Notes: generated from the letters alone by a model not told the origin. Positions 1 to 8,029 are shown, counted from the stretch's first letter. The stretch is 52,705 bases of DNA from an uncultured Zoogloea sp. (GCA_937967645.1 CALBTT010000161.1:1-52705), one strand, 5' to 3'. A program made the numbers and translations.

Positions 1-42
1 GTGGGTGCGACGGGTACGGCGGGGCTGGGTAATGGTCATGGA

Positions 43-72
43 AGTGTCCACTTCTAATGCGTAGTGGACACT
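43..72. repeat. Perfect 10-bp inverted repeat (hairpin) downstream of the lipoprotein gene
   Basis: The arms AGTGTCCACT (43-52) and AGTGGACACT (63-72) are exact complements around a 10-base loop. The hairpin lies about 105 bases beyond the stop of the leftward lipoprotein gene. It has no T-tract on either side, so it is not a textbook terminator. GGACACT-type ends are also seen in IS3/IS481-like elements, so a remnant insertion-sequence end is possible. Nothing else recognisable is present in bases 1-178. Confidence 0.5.
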
Positions 73-178
73 ATGGTTAGCGAGCTAAGCGGCTGGGGGA
101 AGATGAGTTTGCCGGGGGCTTACCGCGCAGGTGCGGAGAAGGCTATCGATGAGGTTTGTTGCGTTGCGCTAAGCGCTC

Positions 179-3079
179 TCAAGGTTGTGCCGTCATGCTC
201 AAATGCCAGTGGCTCAGATGCGCGGGGTCGATCTGGACGCGGACAGGTTTGGTCCAGGCGGGTACATTCGGGATGGGCAGGTCTGGCGAAGTCGAAAATC
301 TGCCGTCCACCAGCGCCAGTTTGATGAACGATGGGCCGATGTAGATCACGCGCGTACTCGCCGCAGCCGCTTCGCTATCCAGCAGTGCCCGGTTGGCCGC
401 GATCCAGGCTTGCAAGCGTGCCAGTTGCGGCCTGTTGGGGGCATTGCTCGCAACCTCCTGGCGCGCCGAGTTGAACAATTGCTGAATTGCCGCACCATCA
501 CCCTGGCCACCCAGCGCGTCACTGAAGCCGCCCTGGCCATCGGCATAACGCATGTCGATCTGCTGACCATCGCTGTGGCCGCTGTGGCCCAGGATTGAGC
601 GGCCGTTCGAGGTCTGCGTAACGTGCATGGCGCTGATGTCGTCAAATCGGTAGGCGCGTGATTGCAGCCACGTGATGGTTTGCAGGGTAGCCCATGAATC
701 ACCACCGGCGTCGCGTGCGCCATAACGGCGTGCGCCCAGGCCCGCTTCATTGTGTGCCATATAGAGCGGTGTGAAAGCGGTTTCGCTGTTGAATGAAACC
801 TGACCACCCTCCTGTGGGTCGGACGTTACCTCGGTATCGTCAACCTTGCCCGTAATGCGCACCGTGACGGCGAGCCGACCAGGCGCTCTCGCACCGGGAA
901 ACGCCGGTAGTGACACGCCGGCAAATTTGATTTTGCCCGCGCTCATCGTGTGCGCTTGGTTGAGTAGGTTCTCGGTAGCGAATTGCGGGTTGGCACCATC
1001 GGGCGACACACTAATGTTGACTTCAGTGATCTTGGCATCGGCAGGTGAGAACTCGATTTCCAAGGGTACGGTATGGGTGTTGTCAGTCCCGCCGAGTTGG
1101 GTCGACAGGTAAGGGCCGGACAGGTTGCCCCGCAGTGTGGTGGGCTGCAGTACGGGGTGTGCGTCCTTGTTTGGCGAGAGGAGCTTGGCGGTCGTCACCT
1201 TCAATCCGCCGCAGCCGAGTGAGAGTTCGACCGTGGTGACGGTTGCCAGGCGATCGTCGCCGATATTGGTGGCGCTCACGGCACCACCCACCGAGATGGA
1301 CCCTTGCTTACTCTGTGTGCTTACGTCGATGCACTCTGTCCTGGTGATCGTGCCTTCCGTGAAGTGCGACTGGTTGACCGAGCCGCTGCCCGACACCACG
1401 ACGCCTGGCAGGCCCGTCACCGAATATGACCACGTGTCGTTGTATTGGCTTTGCTGCGTCGTGTAGTCTGGGTATTCCGCAGTGACGATCGTTATCTTCA
1501 CGCCCACGTTGTGAGTGTCCTTCGGCACCTCATACAAGATAGGGGTGGTGATGGTGGCGTTCTGGGCGTTCGCGGTTGCTTGGAAAGTCCGTGCCCCGCT
1601 GGTGGGTGGAGGGCCATCTGCCGCGATGTTGCTCGACTGGGCGCGTTTTGTTGGTAAGCCGCGAGCGGCCAGCGCCTTGCCATTCTGCGTCAGCGTGCTG
1701 GCGACGAAGCTCGTCGGGTGGCTGCCGGTTGCGCTGCTTTTCAGGCCCGCAGTGTTGATCGGATACGTGATCGACACGTTAGCCGTCGTCGTTCCGGCCA
1801 GGATGATCGCACTGGCCGAGACGACGTTGGGATTCTCCAAGTCGTTCAGGGTCAACTGGTACGTGTCCGGAATCACGTCGTCAAAGCTGAACTGGCCGTT
1901 GGTATCGATCGGAGCAACCAGACGAAGGTGACTGTTATAGCCCCGCAGGAGGATCTTCCTGCCAGTCTGTGTCGTCACGGGAGCGCCACCCGGGGTCAGC
2001 AGCTTGCCTGCCAGTCTGGCTCCCTGGCGGATGGCGAGGAATTCGTAGGTTGAGGCGAATTCCCCGTCCTTGGACACGAAGTTCAGCGACGCTGTCAGGG
2101 ATCCCGCCGGCAGGACGCCCATCAGTTGTTCCAAATTGGTCCCCGCAATCGTGAAGGTCGTGGTGCGGGGGTCGTAAGTCCAATAGGTCTTCAGGCTGAC
2201 TGCGGTGTTATTGGTTCCGATGAGCAGGCCGTCGCTGTCGTCATTGAGGTCGGTCGATGGAGCTCCTTCCAGTCTGAAGGTCAGCGTTCGGCCGGCGATG
2301 CTATTGTTAGGCCCCAATCCGCCAATTACCAGACTCGACGAGGTGCTCGGTAGGCTTCCGTCGTCCAGGGGTTCGATGCGCTGCAGTGGTTCGTTCGGAC
2401 GTTCGGTAAGGATGGGCTGCGACAGGACGATGGACCCGCTCGGGCCGCTCAGGCTGAACTCCGCCTGCTGCGGCGCTCCGCTATCGCCTGGTGTGGAGAA
2501 GCGCAGGGTGCCGTCTTTCAGCAGCACGTCAGTGACCGCTCCGGCCACGCTGACCTTGTTCATGTCCGCCGGTACGCCGATTTCCGTCAGTGACAGCACG
2601 ACGACTTCCGCAGGTTTCACTGGCGCAAGCTGTTGCATGCTGTCAGAAGTGATCTTCCATGAAAGACCAGATGGGTCAAAGGCTTGAGTGCGATCGATGC
2701 GCAGCACGATTACGTCTGACGGTGTCTCGATCGCTCCAACGCCGATGCTGGCGACAGCCACGTGACCATCGACGATGGTGACGCCGGCCGGCACTGCCTG
2801 CAGTTGGGCGATGACATTGCTCGCCGGCGATACGCCGTTATTACGGATCGACACCCGGTACGTGTAGTCATAGACGCTGCGGCTGATCCGCGTCTCAGCG
2901 ACTTTGCTCAGCTCGAGCACTTGAAACTGCGCAGCGGCGATGCTTGTTTGCGGGCCTGCCGAGGCTATCTGCAAAGCGGGCTTGCGGCCATTGCCGTCCA
3001 TGCTCTGGTCACCGCCGCAGCCGGTCAGCAGTAGAGTCATCGCTGTAAGACTGCAGAGTCTTTTGGTCCACGATCTCAT
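179..3079 (-). CDS. Large lipoprotein with C-terminal MepA-like (LAS) metallopeptidase motif
   Basis: A 966-residue protein with a lipoprotein signal (hydrophobic stretch then LLLTGCGG, lipid-anchored Cys about residue 21), so it is exported and probably membrane-anchored. The middle is beta-rich. Residues about 355-415 look like a carboxypeptidase-regulatory/Ig-like module (TNGQFSFDDVIPDTYQL). The last 140 residues carry GHSGHSDGQQID (H832, H835, D842) and HLSHWH (H954, H957, H959). These match the spacing of the zinc and catalytic residues of MepA-type murein endopeptidases (GHxxHxxGxxxD and HxxHxH). A peptidoglycan-hydrolase-like activity at the end of a long stalk is therefore inferred. 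The start ATG follows a GGAGG site and overlaps the stop of the upstream PEP-CTERM gene by 4 bases (ATGA), which implies translational coupling. The N-terminal 800 residues are of unknown function. Confidence 0.75.
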   Translation of the reverse strand: MRSWTKRLCSLTAMTLLLTGCGGDQSMDGNGRKPALQIASAGPQTSIAAAQFQVLELSKVAETRISRSVYDYTYRVSIRNNGVSPASNVIAQLQAVPAGVTIVDGHVAVASIGVGAIETPSDVIVLRIDRTQAFDPSGLSWKITSDSMQQLAPVKPAEVVVLSLTEIGVPADMNKVSVAGAVTDVLLKDGTLRFSTPGDSGAPQQAEFSLSGPSGSIVLSQPILTERPNEPLQRIEPLDDGSLPSTSSSLVIGGLGPNNSIAGRTLTFRLEGAPSTDLNDDSDGLLIGTNNTAVSLKTYWTYDPRTTTFTIAGTNLEQLMGVLPAGSLTASLNFVSKDGEFASTYEFLAIRQGARLAGKLLTPGGAPVTTQTGRKILLRGYNSHLRLVAPIDTNGQFSFDDVIPDTYQLTLNDLENPNVVSASAIILAGTTTANVSITYPINTAGLKSSATGSHPTSFVASTLTQNGKALAARGLPTKRAQSSNIAADGPPPTSGARTFQATANAQNATITTPILYEVPKDTHNVGVKITIVTAEYPDYTTQQSQYNDTWSYSVTGLPGVVVSGSGSVNQSHFTEGTITRTECIDVSTQSKQGSISVGGAVSATNIGDDRLATVTTVELSLGCGGLKVTTAKLLSPNKDAHPVLQPTTLRGNLSGPYLSTQLGGTDNTHTVPLEIEFSPADAKITEVNISVSPDGANPQFATENLLNQAHTMSAGKIKFAGVSLPAFPGARAPGRLAVTVRITGKVDDTEVTSDPQEGGQVSFNSETAFTPLYMAHNEAGLGARRYGARDAGGDSWATLQTITWLQSRAYRFDDISAMHVTQTSNGRSILGHSGHSDGQQIDMRYADGQGGFSDALGGQGDGAAIQQLFNSARQEVASNAPNRPQLARLQAWIAANRALLDSEAAAASTRVIYIGPSFIKLALVDGRFSTSPDLPIPNVPAWTKPVRVQIDPAHLSHWHLSMTAQP

Positions 3080-3627
3080 TGGGTACCTCCGTCGCGGCGT
3101 TGCCGCCAGTAGGCCAGGGCACCAAGACCCGTCAGCATCAACGGCAAGGTGTCAGGGAGGGGCAGTACCCCAGGAGGGGGGGAAAGCCGTGTCATGCCGC
3201 GGTCAAGTTCGTTGAACGAAGTCGGGTCGACGATGGAAAACTGCTGTGAGCCGGGCGCACCGGAGCCCAGATAGTCGAAAGTCAGGGAAAAGCTCCCCAG
3301 GATTTGAGCGATCGCGATACCACCACCGGTCATCAAGCCATCGACAAAGCCTGCAGAAGGGATCGCGGTATCCGGTTGGATCAGCAACAGGTCCCAGCCG
3401 GATGGACCGGTGGCATTGCCTAGGTTGGCAAACAGATTTTCATCGAAAAAGATGGTGAATTCATCCAGCGCTTTTCCAAGCGTATCGTTGTGGATCACGT
3501 AATCGAAACGCCACTGCGTGCCGCCTAAAGCCGTTGTCGTGTAGTTGATGATAGTTGCATTGGCAGCCGAAAGTGGCAGGAGTAGCGCGGTCAGTGTTGC
3601 CACGGCTCCCCGGAGCAGGGTTTTCAT
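3076..3627 (-). CDS. PEP-CTERM sorting-domain protein
   Basis: A 183-residue exported protein with an N-terminal signal peptide (about residues 1-24, cleavage near SAANA). The C-terminus has PLPDTLPLMLTGLGALAYW followed by RQRR. This is a variant PEP-CTERM tripartite tail: a Pro-rich motif, one membrane helix and a basic end. Such proteins are cleaved and sorted by exosortase (EpsH/XrtA) and are typical of exopolysaccharide-forming betaproteobacteria. No exosortase is encoded in this window. The central beta-rich region resembles other short PEP-CTERM secreted proteins but has no recognisable catalytic motif. The ATG is preceded by GGAG. Its stop overlaps the start of the lipoprotein gene, so the two form an operon. 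Confidence 0.85.
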   Translation of the reverse strand: MKTLLRGAVATLTALLLPLSAANATIINYTTTALGGTQWRFDYVIHNDTLGKALDEFTIFFDENLFANLGNATGPSGWDLLLIQPDTAIPSAGFVDGLMTGGGIAIAQILGSFSLTFDYLGSGAPGSQQFSIVDPTSFNELDRGMTRLSPPPGVLPLPDTLPLMLTGLGALAYWRQRRDGGTQ

Positions 3628-4021
3628 GAGGTGTCTCCACTTTGAAATGCAATGAGGTCAGTTTATGACAAAGCAATTTAAGGCGTGGAGATGAGTGATG
3701 AATTTTGCATCAATCCCGTCCGGTATTCCGCAGTGCTGCGGTGTACTGGCGGAGTTACCTCCGATAAACCGGACTGTTCGTGGCCCCTTGTCACAGGGAC
3801 GGAGCCGCAGGCTGCCTGGCGATACCCGTGCAAGGGTGTCCAGCGCCGATTTTGCGTAGAGTGCGGCCGGGCCGACGTCGCATGACGTGTGGGTGGGGTG
3901 GTTCGGGATGGTGAAAGGCTGGTCGCCCTGGCGTGAATTGAAGTACCGCATGGGGCCGATTGGCGGTGAGGGAACCAACTGAACGGCATCCGCCTTACCG
4001 GAACGACGCTGTCACGCCACG
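3628..4021. other. Intergenic stretch without a recognisable gene
   Basis: About 400 bases lie between the PEP-CTERM gene and the end of the YeeE-like gene. The short reading frames here lack family resemblance and ribosome sites. It must hold the promoter of the leftward PEP-CTERM operon, near 3630-3700 where the sequence is relatively AT-rich, but no clear -35/-10 pair could be assigned. No convincing riboswitch was found. Confidence 0.5.
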
Positions 4022-4049
4022 GGATGCCGCGCCGCAAGGCGCGGCATCT
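4022..4049 (-). terminator. Stem-loop after the YeeE/YedE gene pair
   Basis: GATGCCGCGCC and GGCGCGGCATC form an 11-bp perfect stem with a 4-base loop, immediately beyond the stop of the leftward gene. T-rich sequence follows on the plus-strand side (TTCATTTCTTCT) but not on the minus-strand side. It may therefore act poorly or bidirectionally. Confidence 0.55.
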
Positions 4050-4457
4050 TCATTTCTTCTGCCAATCGAAAACCTTCATGCCCGTTACCATGGCGGCGGT
4101 GAAGACGATCCCCGGCAGCGCGAATGCTCCCGCGCTGGTGATCGCCGGGCCGGGGCAGAAGCCGGACAAGCCCCAGCCGACCCCGAACAGGGCGCTGCCG
4201 AGGATCAGGCTGCGATCGATCGTCCCGGCCGGGGCCGAGGGCATGAGCTGGCCAAGCCAGGATCGGGGCTGCCTGAGGGCCCAGGCAAAGGGCAGGCGCG
4301 CCGCGCCTATCGCACCTGCCATCACGAAGGCGAGCGATGGGTCCCAGCGACCGCCCAGGTCGAGGAAGCTCAGCACCTTGGCCGGGTCGCTCATGCCGGA
4401 GGTGATCAGGCCGAGGCCAAAGATCAGGCCGCTGAGCAGGGCAATCAGAAAGGTCAT
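4050..4457 (-). CDS. YeeE/YedE-family half-transporter (DUF6691 type), second half
   Basis: A small membrane protein of about 135 residues with four predicted helices, starting MTFLIALLSGLIFGLGL. It has the family-typical LITSGMSDPAKVLSFLD after the first helix and GWGLSGFCPGPA in the third, with a conserved Cys. It is one half of a YeeE/YedE-type transporter. Full-length YeeE of E. coli-type systems imports thiosulfate through conserved cysteines, and many bacteria encode it as two half-length genes, as here. A TTG start at 4481 would add eight residues. The ATG at 4457 is preferred because it matches the usual family N-terminus. The substrate (a sulfur species) is inferred from the family. 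Confidence 0.8.
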   Translation of the reverse strand: MTFLIALLSGLIFGLGLITSGMSDPAKVLSFLDLGGRWDPSLAFVMAGAIGAARLPFAWALRQPRSWLGQLMPSAPAGTIDRSLILGSALFGVGWGLSGFCPGPAITSAGAFALPGIVFTAAMVTGMKVFDWQKK

Positions 4458-4481
4458 GGGCGTGGAGTGGGGTTGATTCAA

Positions 4482-4934
4482 TCAGTTGCCCAGGACATGC
4501 CTGGCAAGGAAGACCGTCGCGAAGCCTGCGGCCATGAACACCAGCACGGCAATCAGGGAGCGCGGCGACAGACGGGCGAGGCCACAGACGCCATGGCCGC
4601 TGGTACAGCCGTTGGCCAGCCGGGTGCCGAAGCCTACGAGCAGTCCGCCAATGATCAGTACGCTCCAGTCGGCCGGCCCGGTCGGGACAAGGTCGGAGGC
4701 CGGCAAGCCGTTCGGCGCAAGGCCTGCCCACAGGGTTGGGGCGAGGATCAGGCCGGCGAGGAAGCTCGCCTGCCAGCGCCGGTTGCCGTCCGCCGGCCCC
4801 AGCAGTTCGCCGATGATGCTGCTGACGCCTGCTACACGGCCGTTTGCCAGGAGCAGCAGTGAGGCGGCCAGCCCGATCAGGGCACCACCGGCGAGGGCGC
4901 TCCACGGCGAAAAATGTGTCCAGTCGATCGTCAC
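4482..4934 (-). CDS. YeeE/YedE-family half-transporter, first half
   Basis: A 150-residue membrane protein with about four helices. The signature GTRLANGCTSGHGVCG (around residues 99-114) carries the two cysteines that in YeeE/YedE proteins line the thiosulfate path. The start is GTG at 4934, preceded by a GGGGAGAG ribosome site. The second half-gene begins directly downstream, so the two are cotranscribed and very probably assemble together. The role is uptake of thiosulfate or a related reduced sulfur compound (family inference). No sulfur-oxidation or sulfurtransferase gene sits beside them. Confidence 0.85.
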   Translation of the reverse strand: MTIDWTHFSPWSALAGGALIGLAASLLLLANGRVAGVSSIIGELLGPADGNRRWQASFLAGLILAPTLWAGLAPNGLPASDLVPTGPADWSVLIIGGLLVGFGTRLANGCTSGHGVCGLARLSPRSLIAVLVFMAAGFATVFLARHVLGN

Positions 4935-4964
4935 CCGCTCTCCCCTGCCGGTGTTACCCGGGCG

Positions 4965-6248
4965 TCAGTATTTCCAGCCATAGGCAATGGCGAATATGTC
5001 TTCAAACATGTGCAGATTGGCTTCACCGCCCCCAAAGCCTCCGGCAAGCGGTGAGCCCGGCGGAATCGAGCCCTTGCCGTTGACCGTCGTCTTGAAGGCA
5101 TGGGTGTAGGCAAAGCTCAGTTCGCCGTTCTTGCCCTGCTTCCAGCTGGCGCCCAGGCTCAGGTGGTCCTGCACGATACCGGGTGCGAGGATGTTGAAAA
5201 AGGTCTGGCTGGACGGGATGGGCTGGGTCACGTGGCTGTAGCCGCCGCGGATCGTCCAGTCGTGGGTCAGGTCGTAGGTCGCGCCGATCTTGACCACGGT
5301 CACGTCGCGCCAGCCGAAGCCGCCGCCGTTCGAGGTGCCGAGTGCGTTGCCTGCGAGCAGGTTGGCGATGGGGTTGCCGACGGAGCGGATGTCGCTCAGT
5401 TCGATGCGCTGCACATCGGCGGCCAGCGTCAGGGCCTTGCTTGCCTGCCAGGCGATGCCTATCCCGTAATTGGCGGGGATGTCGAAGCCTCCCTCTTCGG
5501 CAAACAAGCCCTTGTACTTGTCGAAGTTGCCCATCCTGGTCTTGGTGGCATAGGTCGCGCCGATGGTCAGCGCCGGGGTCAGCTTGCCGGTGTAGCCGAT
5601 GCGCGCTCCCCAGCCATTGGCGCTGTCGGTGCCGCGATTGGTGACATTGCCCGGGGAGGCCGAGGCCTGGGTGAAGGGCTGGAGCCCCTTCGCTTCAAAT
5701 CGTTGGTGGGCGAGGTTGAGGGCCAGGCCGATGGCGTGGCTTTCGTTCAGCTTGTAGGCCACCGATGGCGAAATGAACAGCTGCTCGAGGTTGATGCCGG
5801 CGGGGCCCGTTCCGCCGAGTCGGGCAAATGGATTGCGGCCGTAGTCGGTATTCATGCCGCCATTGCCGTAGACGGCCACGCCTGCCGTCCACTCCGGACC
5901 CAGCTGCCTCACATAGCCAAGCTCGGGGATGAGGAAGTTCCGGGTTCCATTTCCGTCGTATTTCCCGTCCAGGCTCCCGTAGGGGCCCAGATCGTTGCCT
6001 CGGATCTCCGCACCGCGGTTGGGGCGGAACCAGGTGACGCCGAGGTCGGCGCGGTTCCCGACCCAGGCCGTGCCAGCGGGATTGGTGGCCGCGGCCAGGC
6101 CATCCTGGGGGAGGGCGATGCCGATGCCGGCAATGCCCTGTGATTTGACCCCGTAGCCATGGGTGAAGTAGCCATTCGTCGCCATGGCGAGACCTGGGGA
6201 GCCGAGGGCAAGAAACAGGATGACAGTGGGGATGGGATGGCGCTTCAT
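4965..6248 (-). CDS. FadL/TodX-family outer-membrane channel
   Basis: A 427-residue outer-membrane beta-barrel protein. A signal peptide (residues 1-23, ending GLAMA) is followed by TNGYFTHGYGVKSQGIAGIGIALPQDGLAAATNPAG. This is the diagnostic N-terminal hatch of the OMPP1/FadL/TodX family. The protein ends in an aromatic-rich strand (AIAYGWKY). FadL-type channels let hydrophobic molecules such as long-chain fatty acids or aromatic hydrocarbons cross the outer membrane by lateral diffusion. The fatty-acyl ligase operon nearby and the aromatic genes in the window fit either substrate, and the sequence does not decide between them. The start ATG is preceded by GAGAGG. Confidence 0.88.
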   Translation of the reverse strand: MKRHPIPTVILFLALGSPGLAMATNGYFTHGYGVKSQGIAGIGIALPQDGLAAATNPAGTAWVGNRADLGVTWFRPNRGAEIRGNDLGPYGSLDGKYDGNGTRNFLIPELGYVRQLGPEWTAGVAVYGNGGMNTDYGRNPFARLGGTGPAGINLEQLFISPSVAYKLNESHAIGLALNLAHQRFEAKGLQPFTQASASPGNVTNRGTDSANGWGARIGYTGKLTPALTIGATYATKTRMGNFDKYKGLFAEEGGFDIPANYGIGIAWQASKALTLAADVQRIELSDIRSVGNPIANLLAGNALGTSNGGGFGWRDVTVVKIGATYDLTHDWTIRGGYSHVTQPIPSSQTFFNILAPGIVQDHLSLGASWKQGKNGELSFAYTHAFKTTVNGKGSIPPGSPLAGGFGGGEANLHMFEDIFAIAYGWKY

Positions 6249-6347
6249 CGTGCGGATTGCCTCTCTGGGCGGGTGGAAACTGAAGCGGAGAGGCTAATCG
6301 CCAGGGAAGGCGAAGCGAACCAATATATTTGGATTTGCTTATGAACG

Positions 6348-6375
6348 CCGCGCAGCGTGCAAAGACGCTGCGCGG
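6348..6375 (-). terminator. Distal stem-loop after gdhA
   Basis: CCGCGCAGCGT and ACGCTGCGCGG form an 11-bp perfect stem with a 6-base loop, about 70 bases beyond the gdhA stop. No T-tract follows on the minus strand. It lies between gdhA and the FadL gene and could separate their transcripts. Confidence 0.5.
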
Positions 6376-6416
6376 TCTTGGAGGTGCCGGCCCCGGCGCT
6401 CGCCAGGGCTCGGTGC

Positions 6417-6437
6417 GCCCCGCAACGGAGGCGGGGC
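6417..6437 (-). terminator. Proximal stem-loop after gdhA
   Basis: GCCCCGC and GCGGGGC form a 7-bp GC-only stem with a 7-base loop, starting about 10 bases after the gdhA stop. With the stronger hairpin at 6348-6375 it makes a tandem hairpin region. Confidence 0.4.
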
Positions 6438-6446
6438 AGGGCGGGG

Positions 6447-7790
6447 TCAGATCACGCCCTGCGCCAGCATGGCCTCGGCGACCTTCACAAAGCCGGCGAT
6501 GTTGGCGCCGTCGGCATAGCTGACCCGTCCGTCTGCCAGCTTGCCGTGCTTGAGGCAGGCTGCGTGGATGCCGGTCATGATCTCCTTCAGCCGCGCGTCC
6601 ACTTCCTCTCGGGTCCACGACAGGCGCATGGCGTTCTGGCTCATCTCGAGGCCGGAGGTGGATACCCCGCCGGCGTTGCTGGCCTTGCCCGGTGCGTAGA
6701 GCACTCCGGCGTGCTCGAAGCGCTTGATCGCTTCCACGGTGGTCGGCATGTTGGCCCCTTCGGCCACGGCCACCACGCCGTTGCGGATGAGGGTGGCCGC
6801 ATCGTCGGCATCGAGTTCGTTCTGGGTGGCGCAGGGGAGGGCCACATCCACCGGCACATGCCACGGGCGCACGCCGGCTTCGAAGCGGGCCCCGACCCGG
6901 GCGGCGTAGTCGGAGACGCGGCCATAGAGATGGTTCTTCACCTCCATCAGGACGGCCAGCTTCTCCGGGGTGAAGCCTTCCTCGTCGATCACGGTGCCGC
7001 TGGAGTCCGAACAGGTGATCGGGCGGGCGCCCAGCTGCAGCAGCTTCTCGATGGCGTACTGGGCGACGTTGCCGGAGCCGGACACCGACACGCGCAGGCC
7101 CTCGATGCTGCGGCCCGCGTGCTTGAGCATGGCGTCGGCGAAATAGACGGTGCCGTAGCCGGTGGACTCGGGGCGGATCAGCGAGCCGCCGAAGGTCAGC
7201 CCCTTGCCCGTGAACACGCAGTTCGCCTGATTGGAGAGCTTCTTCATCATGCCAGCCATGTAGCCCACCTCGCGTCCGCCCACGCCGATGTCGCCGGCAG
7301 GCACGTCGGTGTCGGGCCCCACGTGGCGGAACAGCTCGGTCATGAAGGCCTGGCAGAAGCGCATGACCTCACCCGGGCTGCGGCCCTTCGGGTCGAAATC
7401 CGAACCGCCTTTGCCGCCGCCCATGGGCAGGGTGGTCAGGGCGTTCTTGAAGGTCTGCTCGAAGGCCAGGAACTTCAGGATGGACAGATTCACCGACGGA
7501 TGGAAGCGCAGGCCGCCCTTGTAGGGGCCGATCGCCGAGTTGTGCTGGATGCGGTAGCCGCGGTTCACATGCACCTCGCCTTTGTCGTCGACCCACGACA
7601 CCCGGAACATGATGACCCGCTCGGGTTCCACCAGCCGGTCGAGCAGGGCATGTTCCGCGTAGCGCGGATGGGCCGCGATGAAGGGCCACAGGCTGGACAT
7701 CACTTCGCCCACGGCCTGCAGGAATTCGGGCTGCCCCGGGTTGCGCTGGGCTACGTGGGAGAGGAATTCGTCGAGGGATGTGTATTTCAT
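6447..7790 (-). CDS. gdhA: NADP-specific glutamate dehydrogenase
   Basis: Catalyses reductive amination of 2-oxoglutarate with ammonium to L-glutamate in the cytoplasm. From the ATG at 7790 the protein is 447 residues, the same length as E. coli GdhA. It aligns along its whole length: TFKNALTTLPMGGGKGGSDFDPKG with the catalytic lysine region, PAGDIGVGGREVGYMAGMMKK, SGSGNVAQYA of the dinucleotide fold, and the C-terminal MLAQGVI. Another ATG lies at 7799 and a longer frame reaches 7835, but the homology begins at 7790. The upstream region carries two NtrC-type sites (7819-7833 and 7901-7917), which suggests nitrogen control. The gene is divergent from the acyl-CoA ligase operon. Confidence 0.95.
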   Translation of the reverse strand: MKYTSLDEFLSHVAQRNPGQPEFLQAVGEVMSSLWPFIAAHPRYAEHALLDRLVEPERVIMFRVSWVDDKGEVHVNRGYRIQHNSAIGPYKGGLRFHPSVNLSILKFLAFEQTFKNALTTLPMGGGKGGSDFDPKGRSPGEVMRFCQAFMTELFRHVGPDTDVPAGDIGVGGREVGYMAGMMKKLSNQANCVFTGKGLTFGGSLIRPESTGYGTVYFADAMLKHAGRSIEGLRVSVSGSGNVAQYAIEKLLQLGARPITCSDSSGTVIDEEGFTPEKLAVLMEVKNHLYGRVSDYAARVGARFEAGVRPWHVPVDVALPCATQNELDADDAATLIRNGVVAVAEGANMPTTVEAIKRFEHAGVLYAPGKASNAGGVSTSGLEMSQNAMRLSWTREEVDARLKEIMTGIHAACLKHGKLADGRVSYADGANIAGFVKVAEAMLAQGVI

Positions 7791-7818
7791 GGCGCTCATT
7801 CTCGCAGGGGATAAACGC

Positions 7819-7833
7819 GCACAATTATGGTGC
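7819..7833. promoter_or_regulatory. Candidate NtrC site, gdhA-proximal
   Basis: GCAC-N7-GTGC (GCACAATTATGGTGC), the half-sites and spacing of the enteric NtrC recognition sequence, 29 bases upstream of the gdhA ATG. So close to the start, binding here would more likely repress than activate. It pairs with the better match 83 bases away. Confidence 0.45.
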
Positions 7834-7900
7834 ATTTTGCGGTGAAAGATAAGAAAAGTCTTGCATTAAGCTTGCAGAAATATCTTCTTTGATGCGTTTT

Positions 7901-7917
7901 TGCACTTTATTGGTGCA
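7901..7917. promoter_or_regulatory. Candidate NtrC site, distal (strong match)
   Basis: TGCACTTTATTGGTGCA is an exact match to the NtrC consensus TGCAC-Y-N5-R-GTGCA and nearly identical to a known site upstream of enteric glnA. It lies 111 bases upstream of gdhA. No -24/-12 sequence facing gdhA was found between the two sites. Confidence 0.55.
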
Positions 7918-8014
7918 GAAAATGCTGTCTGATCGATGAAATCCGGGCAGGGCTTGGAGTTCGTTGCACGCGCCTTCCGATCTTCACAATTCCGTACATT
8001 TGAAAAACAGTTGA

Positions 8015-8029
8015 GCAAACATGGTTTGC
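8015..8029. promoter_or_regulatory. PsrA-like palindrome upstream of acyl-CoA ligase operon
   Basis: GCAAACATGGTTTGC: 6-bp perfect arms around ATG. It fits the published PsrA pattern (G/C)AAAC-N2-4-GTTT(G/C), bound by a TetR-family repressor that responds to long-chain fatty acids. It sits 110 bases upstream of the long-chain acyl-CoA ligase start. The regulator itself is not in the window. Confidence 0.45.

Noticed and set aside
3760..3850. Stretch with GGGACGGAGCC and GGCGATACCC resembling part of a cyclic-di-GMP riboswitch
   Set aside because: The conserved core and the paired stems of that riboswitch could not be laid out, and it faces away from the only neighbouring promoter.
6320..6332. 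CCAATATATTTGG dyad upstream of the FadL gene as an operator
   Set aside because: Short and AT-simple, with no partner site and no recognisable regulator pattern. It may only be part of the promoter.
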